Shown in pieces: positions 53,857 through 62,723 of a stretch of 64,000 nucleotides of DNA (within the stretch, counting starts at the first letter, position 1; each line of letters begins with the position of its first letter). Source of the DNA: an uncultured Clostridia bacterium. GTDB lineage: Bacteria; Bacillota; Clostridia; TANB77; CAG-508. Where the stretch lies: positions 186,001-250,000 of the forward strand of contig CAQDYY010000001.1 in assembly GCA_948777935.1 (NCBI GenBank). The letters run 5' to 3'. The position numbers were made by a program, and so were the translations under genes. Under the pieces are notes generated by a model, which was given only the letters and a program-made list of their open reading frames with translations, made no database searches and had not been told where the DNA came from.

Positions 53857-55248
53857 TTAAAACCTAAAATACAAAAATGGATTATATGAATTATCTACTA
53901 AATATGCAGTTACTACAATAAGTATTAAAATAATACTTATTGGTTCTAAAATGTTTATAAATATACGTACTTTTTCGTTTTCTCTTAATTTTAGAGTTAT
54001 ATTTTTAAGAAATGGAGTTGTACCAATTATTGCGATAATAAGTATTATAATATAACTTCTTAAATAATATAGAGTATATGCATTTATAAAACATTCTCCA
54101 TTTAAACCCAACAGACCTATTATATTGTTCCAAGCCTCTTTCATATTGTTAGCATTAAATATTACGAAACTTATCATAACTATAAATAATACATACATTC
54201 TTTTTATAATATTAGGACATTTTTCTAAATACTTACCTAAAAATACTTTTTCTATAATTAAAATACAACCAAATAACAGTCCCCATACTATAAAGTTCCA
54301 ACTTGCACCATGCCATAAACCAGTAAGTGCCCATACTATTAAAATATTCCTTATTTGCTTTTTTAACCCTTCCCTATTTCCTCCAAGAGGTATATACACA
54401 TAGTCTCTAAACCAAGAACTTAAAGAAATATGCCATCTTCTCCAAAATTCTGTAATACTTTTTGAAATATATGGATAATTGAAATTTTCTAAGAAATGAA
54501 AACCAAATATCCTCCCAAGTCCTATTGCCATATCAGAATATGCTGAAAAATCAAAGTAGATTTGTAACATATAACTTATTGCAAATATCCAATAAAACAC
54601 TATGCTTTTTTCATCTGTAATAATAAATTTATTACATAATTCACCTAACATATTTGCAATTAAAACTTTTTTGGCAAGACCTATTGCAAATCTGTTTACA
54701 CCATAAGAAAAATTTTCGAAATTATGCTTTCTAGAATTTAATTCCTTTTCGATTGTTTCATATCTTACAATTGGCCCTGCAATTAACTGTGGAAAAAGAG
54801 ATACATATGTTGCTAGTTTCAAAAAGCTTTTTTGTACTTCTACTTTACCTTTATATACATCTATTATATAACTAAGAATTTGAAATGTATAAAAAGATAT
54901 TCCTATTGGTAATGCTATTCTTAAAAGAGATAAATTTATTCCAAATATACTATTTATATTTAATATAGCAAAATCAGTGTATTTAAAAATACATAGTAAT
55001 CCTATATGTATTGCTAGAGTAACTACTAATAAGACTTTTTTCTTGTACTTATCTATTAAGATTGCTCCTATGTAAGCTATTAAAATTTCAGCTAGCATTA
55101 AAAATATATACTTTGGTTCCCCATAAAAATAAAAAAACATTGATGCAATAAACAATATCATATTTCGTAGTTTCTTTGGTGTAATAAAATATATAGTTAT
55201 AACAATTGGTAAAAAGTAATATAGAAAGCTAATACTTGTAAATAACAT
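53857..55248 (-). CDS. MBOAT-family O-acyltransferase (AlgI/DltB-like)
   Basis: A 463-aa polytopic membrane protein with about 11 helices. Signature segments are FPQLIAGPIVRYETIEKEL, YFDFSAYSDMAIGLGRIFGF, FWRRWHISLSSWFRDYVYIPLGG and GLWHGASWNFIVWGLLFG with the catalytic His. It moves acetyl groups across the membrane for polysaccharide O-acetylation together with the DHHW protein. Confidence 0.9.
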   Translation of the reverse strand: MLFTSISFLYYFLPIVITIYFITPKKLRNMILFIASMFFYFYGEPKYIFLMLAEILIAYIGAILIDKYKKKVLLVVTLAIHIGLLCIFKYTDFAILNINSIFGINLSLLRIALPIGISFYTFQILSYIIDVYKGKVEVQKSFLKLATYVSLFPQLIAGPIVRYETIEKELNSRKHNFENFSYGVNRFAIGLAKKVLIANMLGELCNKFIITDEKSIVFYWIFAISYMLQIYFDFSAYSDMAIGLGRIFGFHFLENFNYPYISKSITEFWRRWHISLSSWFRDYVYIPLGGNREGLKKQIRNILIVWALTGLWHGASWNFIVWGLLFGCILIIEKVFLGKYLEKCPNIIKRMYVLFIVMISFVIFNANNMKEAWNNIIGLLGLNGECFINAYTLYYLRSYIIILIIAIIGTTPFLKNITLKLRENEKVRIFINILEPISIILILIVVTAYLVDNSYNPFLYFRF

Positions 55249-55267
55249 TTTTTCCTACTTTCTAATT

Positions 55268-55312
55268 AATAAAGCTTCCTATTAGATTTATATTGGAAGC
55301 TTTATTATTAAT
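55268..55312. terminator. Hairpin between DUF4358 and MBOAT genes
   Basis: TAATAAAGCTTCC pairs perfectly with GGAAGCTTTATTA; 9 bases behind the DUF4358 stop. Confidence 0.6.
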
Positions 55313-55320
55313 ATTTTTTC

Positions 55321-55896
55321 TTATAAAAGTTCTGGCGGAAGGTCAATATCTGATGTTTCAGATTTTTCTAGTTCTTTTCCTATGTCATTTTCAACAAAGT
55401 TTTTAAATTCATTATATACTGGTTTTGCCCAGTCTTCGCTAGACATTACTAAAAATATGATATTTTCATAGTTTGTAATGTATAGTTTTTCTGCTGAAAC
55501 ACAAATCCATCTTCTCATATCAATATTATCTAGCATTTCTTGTTTCATTTTTTCTATATCTGCATTTTCTTTTACCTTAACTATTGCAAGTGAATATGCC
55601 TGTGAATTAATGAAAGGTACTGATATTACTAATTCTTCTACATTTTCATTAGATTGTAATCCAGTATAAGTAGTAACTTGCATCACATCAGATACGTCTA
55701 TTACAGCATTTTCTAGCTGAGGTAATTCTACATCTTCACTAGAATATATTGTATTTAGCATATTTTGCATTTCTTCAGTTGTTTGTAGCTTTAATTCTTT
55801 TTGCATGCCACCCTTATTTTTAATAGCAAAAATTCCTATAGCAATGATAGCAATAATAGCTATTACAACAATTATTGCGATTATTGATTTTTTCAT
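55321..55896 (-). CDS. DUF4358 membrane-anchored protein
   Basis: 191 aa from ATG at 55896 (AGGAGGAAAAGT). One N-terminal helix (IIAIIVVIAIIAIIAIGIFA), then the DUF4358 domain: EEMQNMLNTIY, YSLAIVKVKENADIEKMKQEM, and NYENIIFLVMSS. Common next to MBOAT/DHHW pairs in clostridia; role in surface polysaccharide modification is likely but unproven. Confidence 0.8.
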   Translation of the reverse strand: MKKSIIAIIVVIAIIAIIAIGIFAIKNKGGMQKELKLQTTEEMQNMLNTIYSSEDVELPQLENAVIDVSDVMQVTTYTGLQSNENVEELVISVPFINSQAYSLAIVKVKENADIEKMKQEMLDNIDMRRWICVSAEKLYITNYENIIFLVMSSEDWAKPVYNEFKNFVENDIGKELEKSETSDIDLPPELL

Positions 55897-55989
55897 ACTT
55901 TTCCTCCTATCTTTTGTTATTTTATAAAACAATTTTACTATATTAATATAAATTTGTAAATAATACTAGTTGGATTTTATTATTTCTTG

Positions 55990-56008
55990 TTGTATAATTA
56001 TTATACAA
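55990..56008. promoter_or_regulatory. 19-bp perfect palindrome before the Xer gene
   Basis: TTGTATAATTATTATACAA, 21 bases before the start codon; it overlaps the likely -10 region and may be an operator. Confidence 0.5.
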
Positions 56009-56029
56009 TTTACTTTTTGGAGGTATTAT

Positions 56030-57004
56030 ATGATACAACGTGAAAACAATCCAGATTATCTAAATTCATTTTTAGATTATTCTATAACTATATTAAATAA
56101 ATCACCTAATAGTATTAAGGAATATAATTATGACCTTGCTATGTTTCTTAAGTTTATTAAACTTCATTATGGATTAACTAATGAAACTGATTTTGCAAAT
56201 ATTACTATTAATGATATACCTATTAGTGTTATTAAGAAAATAACCTTAGATGATATACATGCCTTTATATCTTACCTTGCAACTGAACTTCGTAGTAAAG
56301 CTGCAACCAGAGCTAGAAAGGTTTCAAGTATTCGTATTTTCTTTAAGTATTTATCTGCAAAAGCAAAGCTAATTGATACAAACCCTGCGCAAAACTTAGA
56401 AACTCCTAAACTTGATAAACGTACTCCCAAATATTTAACATTGGAAGATAGCAAAAAATTATTATATGTTGCAAGTGATGAAGATAATAGAAACAATGAA
56501 AGGGATTATGCTATAACTACTTTGTTTTTAAATTGTGGTATGCGTTTATCAGAACTTGTTAATATAAATATAAAAGATATACAATTTGATGAATGCAAAA
56601 TGACAGTTATAGGTAAAGGCAATAAAGAACGTACTATTTACTTAAATAATTCTTGTATGAGAGCAATCGCAAATTATTTAGAAGTTCGCCCCAAAGAAGG
56701 AATTGATTATAAATCAAAAGATGCTCTATTTTTAAGTGAAAGACGTGAACGTATTAGTAATAGAACTGTTCAATATATTGTAAAAAAGGAATTAAAAAAA
56801 GCTGGACTTGATACTAATAAATATTCTGTCCATAAGTTAAGACATACTGCTGCAACTTTAATGTATCAATATGGAAATGTAGATATTAGAGCCCTTCAAG
56901 AATTACTAGGACATGCTAGTATTTCTACAACTGAAATTTATACTCATGTAGCAAATGAGCAAGTTCGTAATGCAGTAGAAAGCAATCCATTAGCAAATCT
57001 ATAG
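56030..57004 (+). CDS. xerC: Tyrosine recombinase, XerC/XerD-like
   Basis: 324 aa from ATG at 56030 (TTTGGAGGTATTAT); a longer frame starts at 55970. N-terminal SAM-like core-binding domain, catalytic domain with GMRLSELVNI (Arg I), KGNKERTIYL (Lys), HKLRHTAATLM (His-x-x-Arg) and LGHASISTTEIYTHV (Tyr). Length and motifs fit chromosomal Xer recombinases more than ICE integrases (no N-terminal DNA-arm-binding domain). Its lone position next to accessory DNA means it could also be an integrase. Confidence 0.85.
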   Translation: MIQRENNPDYLNSFLDYSITILNKSPNSIKEYNYDLAMFLKFIKLHYGLTNETDFANITINDIPISVIKKITLDDIHAFISYLATELRSKAATRARKVSSIRIFFKYLSAKAKLIDTNPAQNLETPKLDKRTPKYLTLEDSKKLLYVASDEDNRNNERDYAITTLFLNCGMRLSELVNINIKDIQFDECKMTVIGKGNKERTIYLNNSCMRAIANYLEVRPKEGIDYKSKDALFLSERRERISNRTVQYIVKKELKKAGLDTNKYSVHKLRHTAATLMYQYGNVDIRALQELLGHASISTTEIYTHVANEQVRNAVESNPLANL

Positions 57005-57009
57005 TTCTA

Positions 57010-57050
57010 AAAGCCCCCCAGTTTATTCGAACAAACTGGGGGGACTTTTT
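57010..57050. terminator. Strong bidirectional terminator
   Basis: AGCCCCCCAGTTT pairs with AAACTGGGGGG, T-run after it; between the convergent xer and hypothetical genes. Confidence 0.9.
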
Positions 57051-57058
57051 AGAATGTT

Positions 57059-57364
57059 TTAAGATAAAAAGTTTAGAGGAACATACTTTCTTCCCTGAAC
57101 AGGAACATACCCATAATCTTTTACTAATATGCGCATAATCTGCCCAGTATTATCATCTTCTTTAGAAAACATAACTGTTACATTCAACAACTCATTACTG
57201 ATAGTAATAGTCATATCTAATGTAGCACAAATTGGTGTCATTTTATAGACTTTTCCCAGCGCCACATTATCTGCAAATTTGGGATATTCCTCGATAACAG
57301 CTTTTAAAACCTTTTCGTGAAACTCATCAAGTGTATCCCGACACTCTAAAACTTTTTTTAACAT
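57059..57364 (-). CDS. Hypothetical protein (101 aa), compositionally atypical
   Basis: Not recognised. ATG at 57364 follows GGAGGGGTTTGAGA. Alpha/beta layout: VLECRDTLDEFHEKVLKAVIEE, TPICATLDMTITISNELLNVTVMF, ILVKDYGYVPVQGRK. Higher G+C and different codon use from neighbours. Codon 9 is CGG, read as Arg if the protein is real; a +1 skip there would stop after twelve codons. Either a recent import or evidence that CGG can still be read. Confidence 0.55.
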   Translation of the reverse strand: MLKKVLECRDTLDEFHEKVLKAVIEEYPKFADNVALGKVYKMTPICATLDMTITISNELLNVTVMFSKEDDNTGQIMRILVKDYGYVPVQGRKYVPLNFLS

Positions 57365-57491
57365 TCTCAAACCCCTCCTTAAAACATTACTAGAGGATTT
57401 GAATGCCTCTAGTAATAAATACTATAAGCATTCTATGCTTGTTAATTGTTCTTGTGAAATTATATCATCTTTACATAAAGTATGCAATACT

Positions 57492-57794
57492 TTATAACTC
57501 CTTTATTTTTAATTCTTGGTTTATTTGTAAATCGCTACTAGACATTTTATTTACTTTTTTTATTTGTTCTATGATGTTTCTAATATTTTCATTTCTATAA
57601 TATTCATTTGTATTTTGTTCTTCTTTTGCAATGCTCCATAAAGTATCTCCTTCAGATACATATATGGTTTTATATTTGCTTTCTGCATGAGAAAAACTTT
57701 TACTTCCAACAAAAAAGCTTATTCCAATGATTACTAAAAATACTAATATGATACTTCTTACAAATTTCTTCTTATTTACAATTTTTAAATTCAT
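57492..57794 (-). CDS. LysM-domain membrane protein (YneA-like)
   Basis: A 100-aa protein: basic N-terminus, one membrane helix (SIILVFLVIIGISFFVGSKSF), then a LysM domain KTIYVSEGDTLWSIAKEE...QINQELKI. Layout matches YneA, the SOS-induced division inhibitor of bacilli. A candidate LexA-box-like element lies about 65 bases upstream. lexA itself is not in the window. Confidence 0.75.
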   Translation of the reverse strand: MNLKIVNKKKFVRSIILVFLVIIGISFFVGSKSFSHAESKYKTIYVSEGDTLWSIAKEEQNTNEYYRNENIRNIIEQIKKVNKMSSSDLQINQELKIKEL

Positions 57795-57858
57795 TTCTAA
57801 CTCCTCCTAATTAATAGATACTTTTTGCGAACATTTATTTTATATTTGTTATTATAAT

Positions 57859-57872
57859 CAAACAAAAGTTCT
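57859..57872. promoter_or_regulatory. LexA-box-like element upstream of the LysM gene
   Basis: On the minus strand AGAACTTTTGTTTG resembles the Gram-positive SOS box CGAAC-N4-GTTYG at most positions. Low specificity in AT-rich DNA. Confidence 0.3.
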
Positions 57873-57921
57873 TTGTCAATACTTTTTTTAAAAAAAGTGA
57901 AAAAATGTTCGTTTTATATCG

Positions 57922-58000
57922 AAATAAGAAGGGCACAGTGGTGTCATGCCCTACGATGTATTCCCACAAACGATGCCCCTACAATAGCAATTTCTTATTT
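57922..58000. repeat. Inverted-repeat-bounded 79-bp element / terminator
   Basis: AAATAAGAA at the left pairs with TTCTTATTT at the right. In between is a G+C-rich core with GGGCA/TGCCC and GTAGGG-type segments, unlike the surrounding sequence. It resembles the small dispersed palindromic elements seen between genes of clostridial genomes and may end dpaB transcription. Confidence 0.5.
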
Positions 58001-58007
58001 TTTATAT

Positions 58008-58587
58008 TCATAATAGTATAGGCTGAATTTGTTCTTTGTCTAAAGCATATTCTAGTGTTTTTATAATATATTCTGCATCAAATACTAGTGAACGTGGCTT
58101 AGTGATAGGATTATCCTGTCTTAATGGAACAAAAAAATAGTTATTTCTATTTAATAAGCAACCTATGTTTGATGCATTACCACTTAGTGCATCATTAGTA
58201 GACACAGCTATTACTAATGCATTATTATTTCTTAAATGTGATTTTGCAGCCATTGTTACAGGTGTATCTGTAATACCATTTACTAATTTTGCAATTGTAT
58301 TTCCTGTACATGGTGCAATAATCATAATGTCCGTCATTTTTTTAGGTCCGAATTGGTTCTGCATCTGGAATACTATGAATAATTTTTTTACCTGTAATAT
58401 CTTCTATTTCATCAATAAAATCCTTTGCTTTTCCAAATTTAGTATCTAAGTTATATGCATTAAAAGACATAATAGGAACAACCTCTGCTCCTTCTTTTAC
58501 AATCTCTTTTATTTTTGGAATAGTGCTTTTAAATGTACAAAAAGAACCAGTCATAGCAAAACCGACCTTTTTACCTTCTAATTTCAA
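58008..58587 (-). CDS. dpaB: Dipicolinate synthase subunit B, read through a +1 shift at CGG
   Basis: A 192-aa flavoprotein-like protein in two frames. Codons 1-79 (58587-58351): LEGKKVGFAMTGSFCTFKST, VPIMSFNAYNLDTKFGKAKD, ending IPDAEPI; then CGG (58350-58348), with a stop two codons later in zero frame. Skipping the C at 58350 gives EPIGPKKMTDIMIIAPCTGN and NGITDTPVTMAAKSHLRNNN, the conserved second half. DpaB (SpoVFB) makes dipicolinate for spores together with DpaA, which is not adjacent here. A chromosomal sporulation gene using the same shift argues that the host, not only the element, tolerates it. Confidence 0.88.
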
Positions 58588-58698
58588 AATATATAGCCTC
58601 CCCTCTTTTTAAGTCTTATAATATATTATGAAATTATGTAAATTTTGCCACCTGGTTCAAATATGTTATATGTAATTTTCCTATATATTTAATAAGTT

Positions 58699-59106
58699 TT
58701 ATGTCAGTCCTAAAAAATATGGTACTCTTAATATTATTAAAAGTAAAATTGCTAATATATGAGTAGCAATAAGAAGTAAAAGTATTTCTTCTATATCATA
58801 TATATATTTATAATATTTTATATAATATGCTCCTAATACTACAAATACAATTATGCAACAAATAAAAACAAAAATACAAAATGGATTTTTATATGGATAT
58901 TGATGAAATTTTCCTAATTCAACAGTCCAAGATACAAATCTGTTACAATACAATAATAAAACATAATTCATAAAATTTGCTATTGACAAATGAATAATTT
59001 TAATCCATTCCTTTTTATTTGATTCTATAATTTTTTCTTTAACTAATATTATAAACACTATAGCTAATGATATGTAAATTGTACCAAACGACAAGATTTT
59101 TTCCAT
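58699..59106 (-). CDS. Four-helix membrane protein of unknown function (135 aa)
   Basis: Four hydrophobic segments (ISLAIVFIILV; LSIANFMNYVLLLYCN; IFVFICCIIVFVVLGAYYI; LLLIATHILAILLLIIL). No recognised family. Lone gene upstream of dpaB. Confidence 0.5.
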   Translation of the reverse strand: MEKILSFGTIYISLAIVFIILVKEKIIESNKKEWIKIIHLSIANFMNYVLLLYCNRFVSWTVELGKFHQYPYKNPFCIFVFICCIIVFVVLGAYYIKYYKYIYDIEEILLLLIATHILAILLLIILRVPYFLGLT

Positions 59107-59282
59107 ATTAAAAATTCTCCAGTAACTTACTAATTCTTGTTACAATTATATAATAAAAAACAGAAAATTTCAAATTAATTGCTTGCTATATGAATTGTAA
59201 GTTGTATATGATATGTTATTATATTCAAAAAATTTTTCTTTTAATAATTTTTTTGGGGTTAATTCTGCAATAGTTAAAGTTT

Positions 59283-60131
59283 CTATATTTTAATTAATAC
59301 AACACTAATAATAATTAGTATTGCAGCAATGATTTTTCTTAATAGATTGTCTCTTTCTTTTAAAAATAGATATCCTACAATTACATTTAATATTACAGTT
59401 AAGGCACATAATGGTGCAATTACTGTTACATTTCCTAATTGATATGCTCTTAATTGAGATACTATTGAAACACCCCAGCATATAGCTGTAGTTATTATCG
59501 CTTTTTTATTACCATTTACAAATTCGTCTCTTATTTCAGATGGTTTTATTCTTTCAAAAATCATAATTAAAAGCGCTGGTATTATTAATGTTAAAGCTAC
59601 ATAGAATGGCAAATTGAAATTATCTGAAATATTTACATCTAAAAACAATGCTACGGTAAAAGAAATATTCGCAAATACTCCTAATAGAAGATATTTGTTA
59701 AATTCAAATTTTCCCTTTTGATAAAATATAATAATATTACTAACTATAATTAACATTGCTCCTATAAATTTTGTTAGAATAAATTCTTCTTTAAATAATA
59801 TTAACCCAGCAAATATCATAAAAGTAGTTGATAATTGTTTTAGCATACTAAATGTTGATGCTTCTAGTCCACTTCTTACAGTAGTATTCACTCTATCAGT
59901 TATAGCATAAAATACAATTGATATACTAAGCATTACATATACCATTACATTTGTTGGCAATTTAAATTCAAAAAATGGACATAATAATAATGCTGACAGC
60001 CCTGCTATAAGTTGTAATAATATAGTTAGAGCTCCTGCTTTTTTTAATGTCTTTGTTGCAATTTTATAAAACTGTGTAAAAATGGTTGCTAAAATTAAAT
60101 ATGCACCCACATATATTAACCAATTTTCCAT
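59283..60131 (-). CDS. EamA/DMT-family transporter
   Basis: A 282-aa protein with about ten membrane helices in two EamA halves (second half begins YLLLGVFANISFTVALFLD; ends APLCALTVILNVIVGYLFLKERDN). Such proteins export small metabolites or amino acids. Divergent from guaA, with a palindrome in the shared upstream region. GGAGGAAAATGT before ATG. Confidence 0.8.
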   Translation of the reverse strand: MENWLIYVGAYLILATIFTQFYKIATKTLKKAGALTILLQLIAGLSALLLCPFFEFKLPTNVMVYVMLSISIVFYAITDRVNTTVRSGLEASTFSMLKQLSTTFMIFAGLILFKEEFILTKFIGAMLIIVSNIIIFYQKGKFEFNKYLLLGVFANISFTVALFLDVNISDNFNLPFYVALTLIIPALLIMIFERIKPSEIRDEFVNGNKKAIITTAICWGVSIVSQLRAYQLGNVTVIAPLCALTVILNVIVGYLFLKERDNLLRKIIAAILIIISVVLIKI

Positions 60132-60180
60132 ACATTTTCCTCCTAAAATTTAAGATACCAGTTGTTATGCATTATATCAT

Positions 60181-60204
60181 GTATATTGTAAACTTACAAT
60201 ATAC
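60181..60204. promoter_or_regulatory. 24-bp inverted repeat between EamA and guaA genes
   Basis: GTATATTGTAA and TTACAATATAC arms separated by two bases; perfect 11-bp arms suggest an operator for a dimeric regulator of one or both divergent genes. I looked for a purine riboswitch before guaA and saw none. Confidence 0.5.
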
Positions 60205-60315
60205 AGTAAGTATAAATGTACATATAATTTTTTCGTATAATTACCTATAAAACTGTACTTTTTTAGAAAATCATGCTAAAATATATATAAATTTGTAATT
60301 TAGGAGGATAAAATA

Positions 60316-61854
60316 TTGAAAGGAAATGAAACTATTTTAATTCTTGACTTTTTTGGTCAATATAATCAATTAATTGCAAGACGTGTTAGAGAATGTAATG
60401 TATATTCTGAAATTGTGCCTTATGATATTTCTATAGAGAAAATTAAAGAAAAAAATCCAAAAGGGATTATCTTTACTGGTGGGCCTTCTAGTGTATATGT
60501 AGAAGATGCTAAAATGTGTGACCCTAAAATTTTTGAACTTGGTATTCCTATTTTAGGAATTTGCTATGGTATGCAACTTATGACTCATGTTATGGGAGGA
60601 ACTGTTACAAGAGCAGATAAACGTGAATATGGAGTTGTTCCAGTAGAAATAGATAACTCTTCCTTATTATTTCAAGGTTTTGAAAATATAAATGATTGTT
60701 TAATGAGCCATACAGATTTTGTATCACAAGTGCCAGATGGTTTTAAAGTAATTGGAAAAACAGCAACTTGCCCTACTGCTGCTATGGAAAATGTAGAAAA
60801 GAAATTCTATGCTATTCAATTTCATCCAGAAGTAAATAATACTGTAAATGGAACTAATATAATTAGAAATTTCTTATTTAATATATGTGGTTTTAGTGGA
60901 GATTGGAAAATGTCTTCATTTGTAGAAGAAACAGTTAAAACATTAAAAGAAAAAATTGGTGATAAAAAAGCCCTATGTGCCCTATCTGGTGGTGTAGATT
61001 CTTCTGTTGCAGCAATTCTTATACATAAAGCAATTGGAAAAAATCTAACATGTATTTTTGTTGACCACGGTCTTCTTCGTAAAAATGAAGGTGATGAAGT
61101 AGAAGAAATTTTTAGAAATCAGTTTGATATTAACCTTGTTCGTGTAAATGCAAAAGATAGATTTTTAGCAAAGCTTGCTAGTGTTACAGATCCTGAAACA
61201 AAGAGAAAAATAATTGGTGAAGAGTTTATTCGTGTATTTGAAGAAGAAGCTAAAAAGATTGGAACAGTTGATTATTTAGTACAAGGAACAATTTATCCAG
61301 ATGTTATTGAAAGTGGTTTAGGAAAAGGAACTACTATTAAGAGTCATCATAATGTTGGTGGTCTTCCAGACTATGTTGATTTTAAAGAAATTGTTGAACC
61401 TTTACGTGATTTATTTAAAGATGAAGTTCGTAAAACTGGACTTGAATTAGATATTCCAGAGAATTTAGTATATCGACAACCATTCCCTGGACCGGGTCTA
61501 GCTATTCGTGTAATTGGAGATATTACAGATGATAAATTAAATATTTTAAAAGATGCTGATGCCATTTTTAGAGAAGAAATTAAACTTGCTAATTTAGATA
61601 AAGAAATTAATCAATATTTTGCTGTTTTAACTAATTTAAGAAGTGTTGGCGTTATGGGTGATGATAGAACTTACGATTATACTATTGCCCTTCGTGCAGT
61701 AACTACATCAGATTTTATGACAGCTATTTGGAGTAAGATTCCATATGAAATATTAGAAAAAGTATCTAGTAGAATTGTAAATGAAGTAGACCATGTTAAT
61801 CGTGTTGTATATGATATAACAGGAAAACCACCTGCAACAATTGAATGGGAATAG
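60316..61854 (+). CDS. guaA: GMP synthase (glutamine-hydrolysing)
   Basis: A 512-aa enzyme converting XMP to GMP. Glutamine amidotransferase domain with GICYGMQ (Cys83) and FHPEV; ATP-pyrophosphatase domain with ALSGGVDSSVAA (about residue 225); C-terminal dimerisation domain with RQPFPGPGLAIRV and the end KPPATIEWE. TTG start at 60316 after TTAGGAGGATAAAATA. Housekeeping, so it fixes this side as chromosome. No in-frame CGG. Confidence 0.97.
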   Translation: MKGNETILILDFFGQYNQLIARRVRECNVYSEIVPYDISIEKIKEKNPKGIIFTGGPSSVYVEDAKMCDPKIFELGIPILGICYGMQLMTHVMGGTVTRADKREYGVVPVEIDNSSLLFQGFENINDCLMSHTDFVSQVPDGFKVIGKTATCPTAAMENVEKKFYAIQFHPEVNNTVNGTNIIRNFLFNICGFSGDWKMSSFVEETVKTLKEKIGDKKALCALSGGVDSSVAAILIHKAIGKNLTCIFVDHGLLRKNEGDEVEEIFRNQFDINLVRVNAKDRFLAKLASVTDPETKRKIIGEEFIRVFEEEAKKIGTVDYLVQGTIYPDVIESGLGKGTTIKSHHNVGGLPDYVDFKEIVEPLRDLFKDEVRKTGLELDIPENLVYRQPFPGPGLAIRVIGDITDDKLNILKDADAIFREEIKLANLDKEINQYFAVLTNLRSVGVMGDDRTYDYTIALRAVTTSDFMTAIWSKIPYEILEKVSSRIVNEVDHVNRVVYDITGKPPATIEWE

Positions 61855-61855
61855 G

Positions 61856-61908
61856 ATTACAAAAAGATGCATCCTTGCTAAAAGCAGGGATGCATCTTTT
61901 TGTAATCT
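61856..61908. terminator. Strong terminator behind guaA
   Basis: AAAAAGATGCATCC pairs with GGATGCATCTTTTT, further extended by GATTAC/GTAATC; symmetrical and able to act in both directions. Confidence 0.9.
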
Positions 61909-62048
61909 TCGAGGATTTCTTCTGTCAACTTATCAATTTTGAAACCGGGCAAACATGCTCTTGTAAGTTCTTCTTTAACCTGAAATGGTTGTATAGAACC
62001 TAATTTCAATTTAGTCAATATTGACTTTTTTATTTGAGCATCATACAT
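61878..62048 (-). CDS. Small hypothetical protein (56 aa)
   Basis: MYDAQIKKSILTKLKLGSIQ start, ATG at 62048 after GAGGAGGTACGTATTA. Helical and basic. Its last codons (DYKKMHPCF) lie inside the guaA terminator stem, so the 3' end is shared with a structural element. No family recognised. Confidence 0.45.
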   Translation of the reverse strand: MYDAQIKKSILTKLKLGSIQPFQVKEELTRACLPGFKIDKLTEEILEDYKKMHPCF

Positions 62049-62175
62049 TAATACGTACCTCCTCAATGTGTGAGTTTGATAAAAAATCATCAAACCAATT
62101 TACAGTTACATTGTAACTATTATACTACACTTCGTGTAAAACATCAACTATTTAATCTTTTTATTGTAATATATT

Positions 62176-62206
62176 GAAAACAGATAGGTTTTGCCTATCT
62201 GTTTTC
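62176..62206. terminator. Hairpin between rnpB and the small gene
   Basis: GAAAACAGATAGG pairs with CCTATCTGTTTTC around a 5-base loop. A further GCGAAAGC/GCTTTCG hairpin lies at 62228-62246. Confidence 0.6.
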
Positions 62207-62293
62207 ATATAAGAAAATTGGCCGTTAGCGAAAGCAAAGCTTTCGACGTCCACATGTGCAAAAAATCTTCGATTTTTCCTATATAATAATATA

Positions 62294-62683
62294 AGTAAAT
62301 CTATAAGCCGGGTTCTGTCTAGAATGGTCATTTATCTATTACACATATTACTATGTGTCTTAAGCCACCTAAACCAAGAAGATGAAAGAGCATCTTATCC
62401 TTCTTGGAATTACAAGATGTTGCTCCAGATGGGGTTTACACTGACCAAATATGTCACCATATTTGCGGTGAGCTCTTACCTCGCCTTTTCATCCTTACCT
62501 CTTTCCCACAAAACAAAGCTTTGCAGGAGACCTTAAGCCTTAACGAGAGGCGGTTATTTTCTGTTGCACTTTCCTTAGAGTTTCCTCCACTGGACGTTAT
62601 CCAGCATCATTTGCTCTTATGGAGCCCGGACTTTCCTCGTACGCTACCTCACGGCCTTGCTATACGCGACCATTCAATTTACT
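62294..62683 (-). ncRNA. rnpB: RNase P RNA, class A
   Basis: Minus-strand RNA of about 390 nt. AGTAAAT at the 5' end pairs with ATTTACT at the 3' end (P1). The universal GAGGAAAGTCCGGGCT lies close to the 5' end (near 62625-62640), and ACAGAACCCGGCTTAT ends the molecule (62303-62318). It cleaves tRNA precursors with RnpA. Confidence 0.95.
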
Positions 62684-62691
62684 CTTTTTAT

Positions 62692-62720
62692 ATTGTACTA
62701 TAAATTTATATAATTTTCAA
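62692..62720 (-). promoter_or_regulatory. Promoter of rnpB
   Basis: TTGAAA, 17-base spacer, TACAAT, ending 8 bases before the RNA 5' end. Confidence 0.75.
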
Positions 62721-62723
62721 GTA

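Noticed and set aside
55970..56030. Longer start for the Xer recombinase at 55970
   Set aside because: The extension crosses the promoter palindrome, and GGAGG sits correctly before the ATG at 56030.
60132..60315. Purine riboswitch in front of guaA
   Set aside because: The conserved core and loop-loop sequences of the purine aptamer are not found; only a palindrome and promoter-like sequence are visible.
62324..62703. Plus-strand open frames of 70 and 99 codons
   Set aside because: They lie antisense to the RNase P RNA gene.
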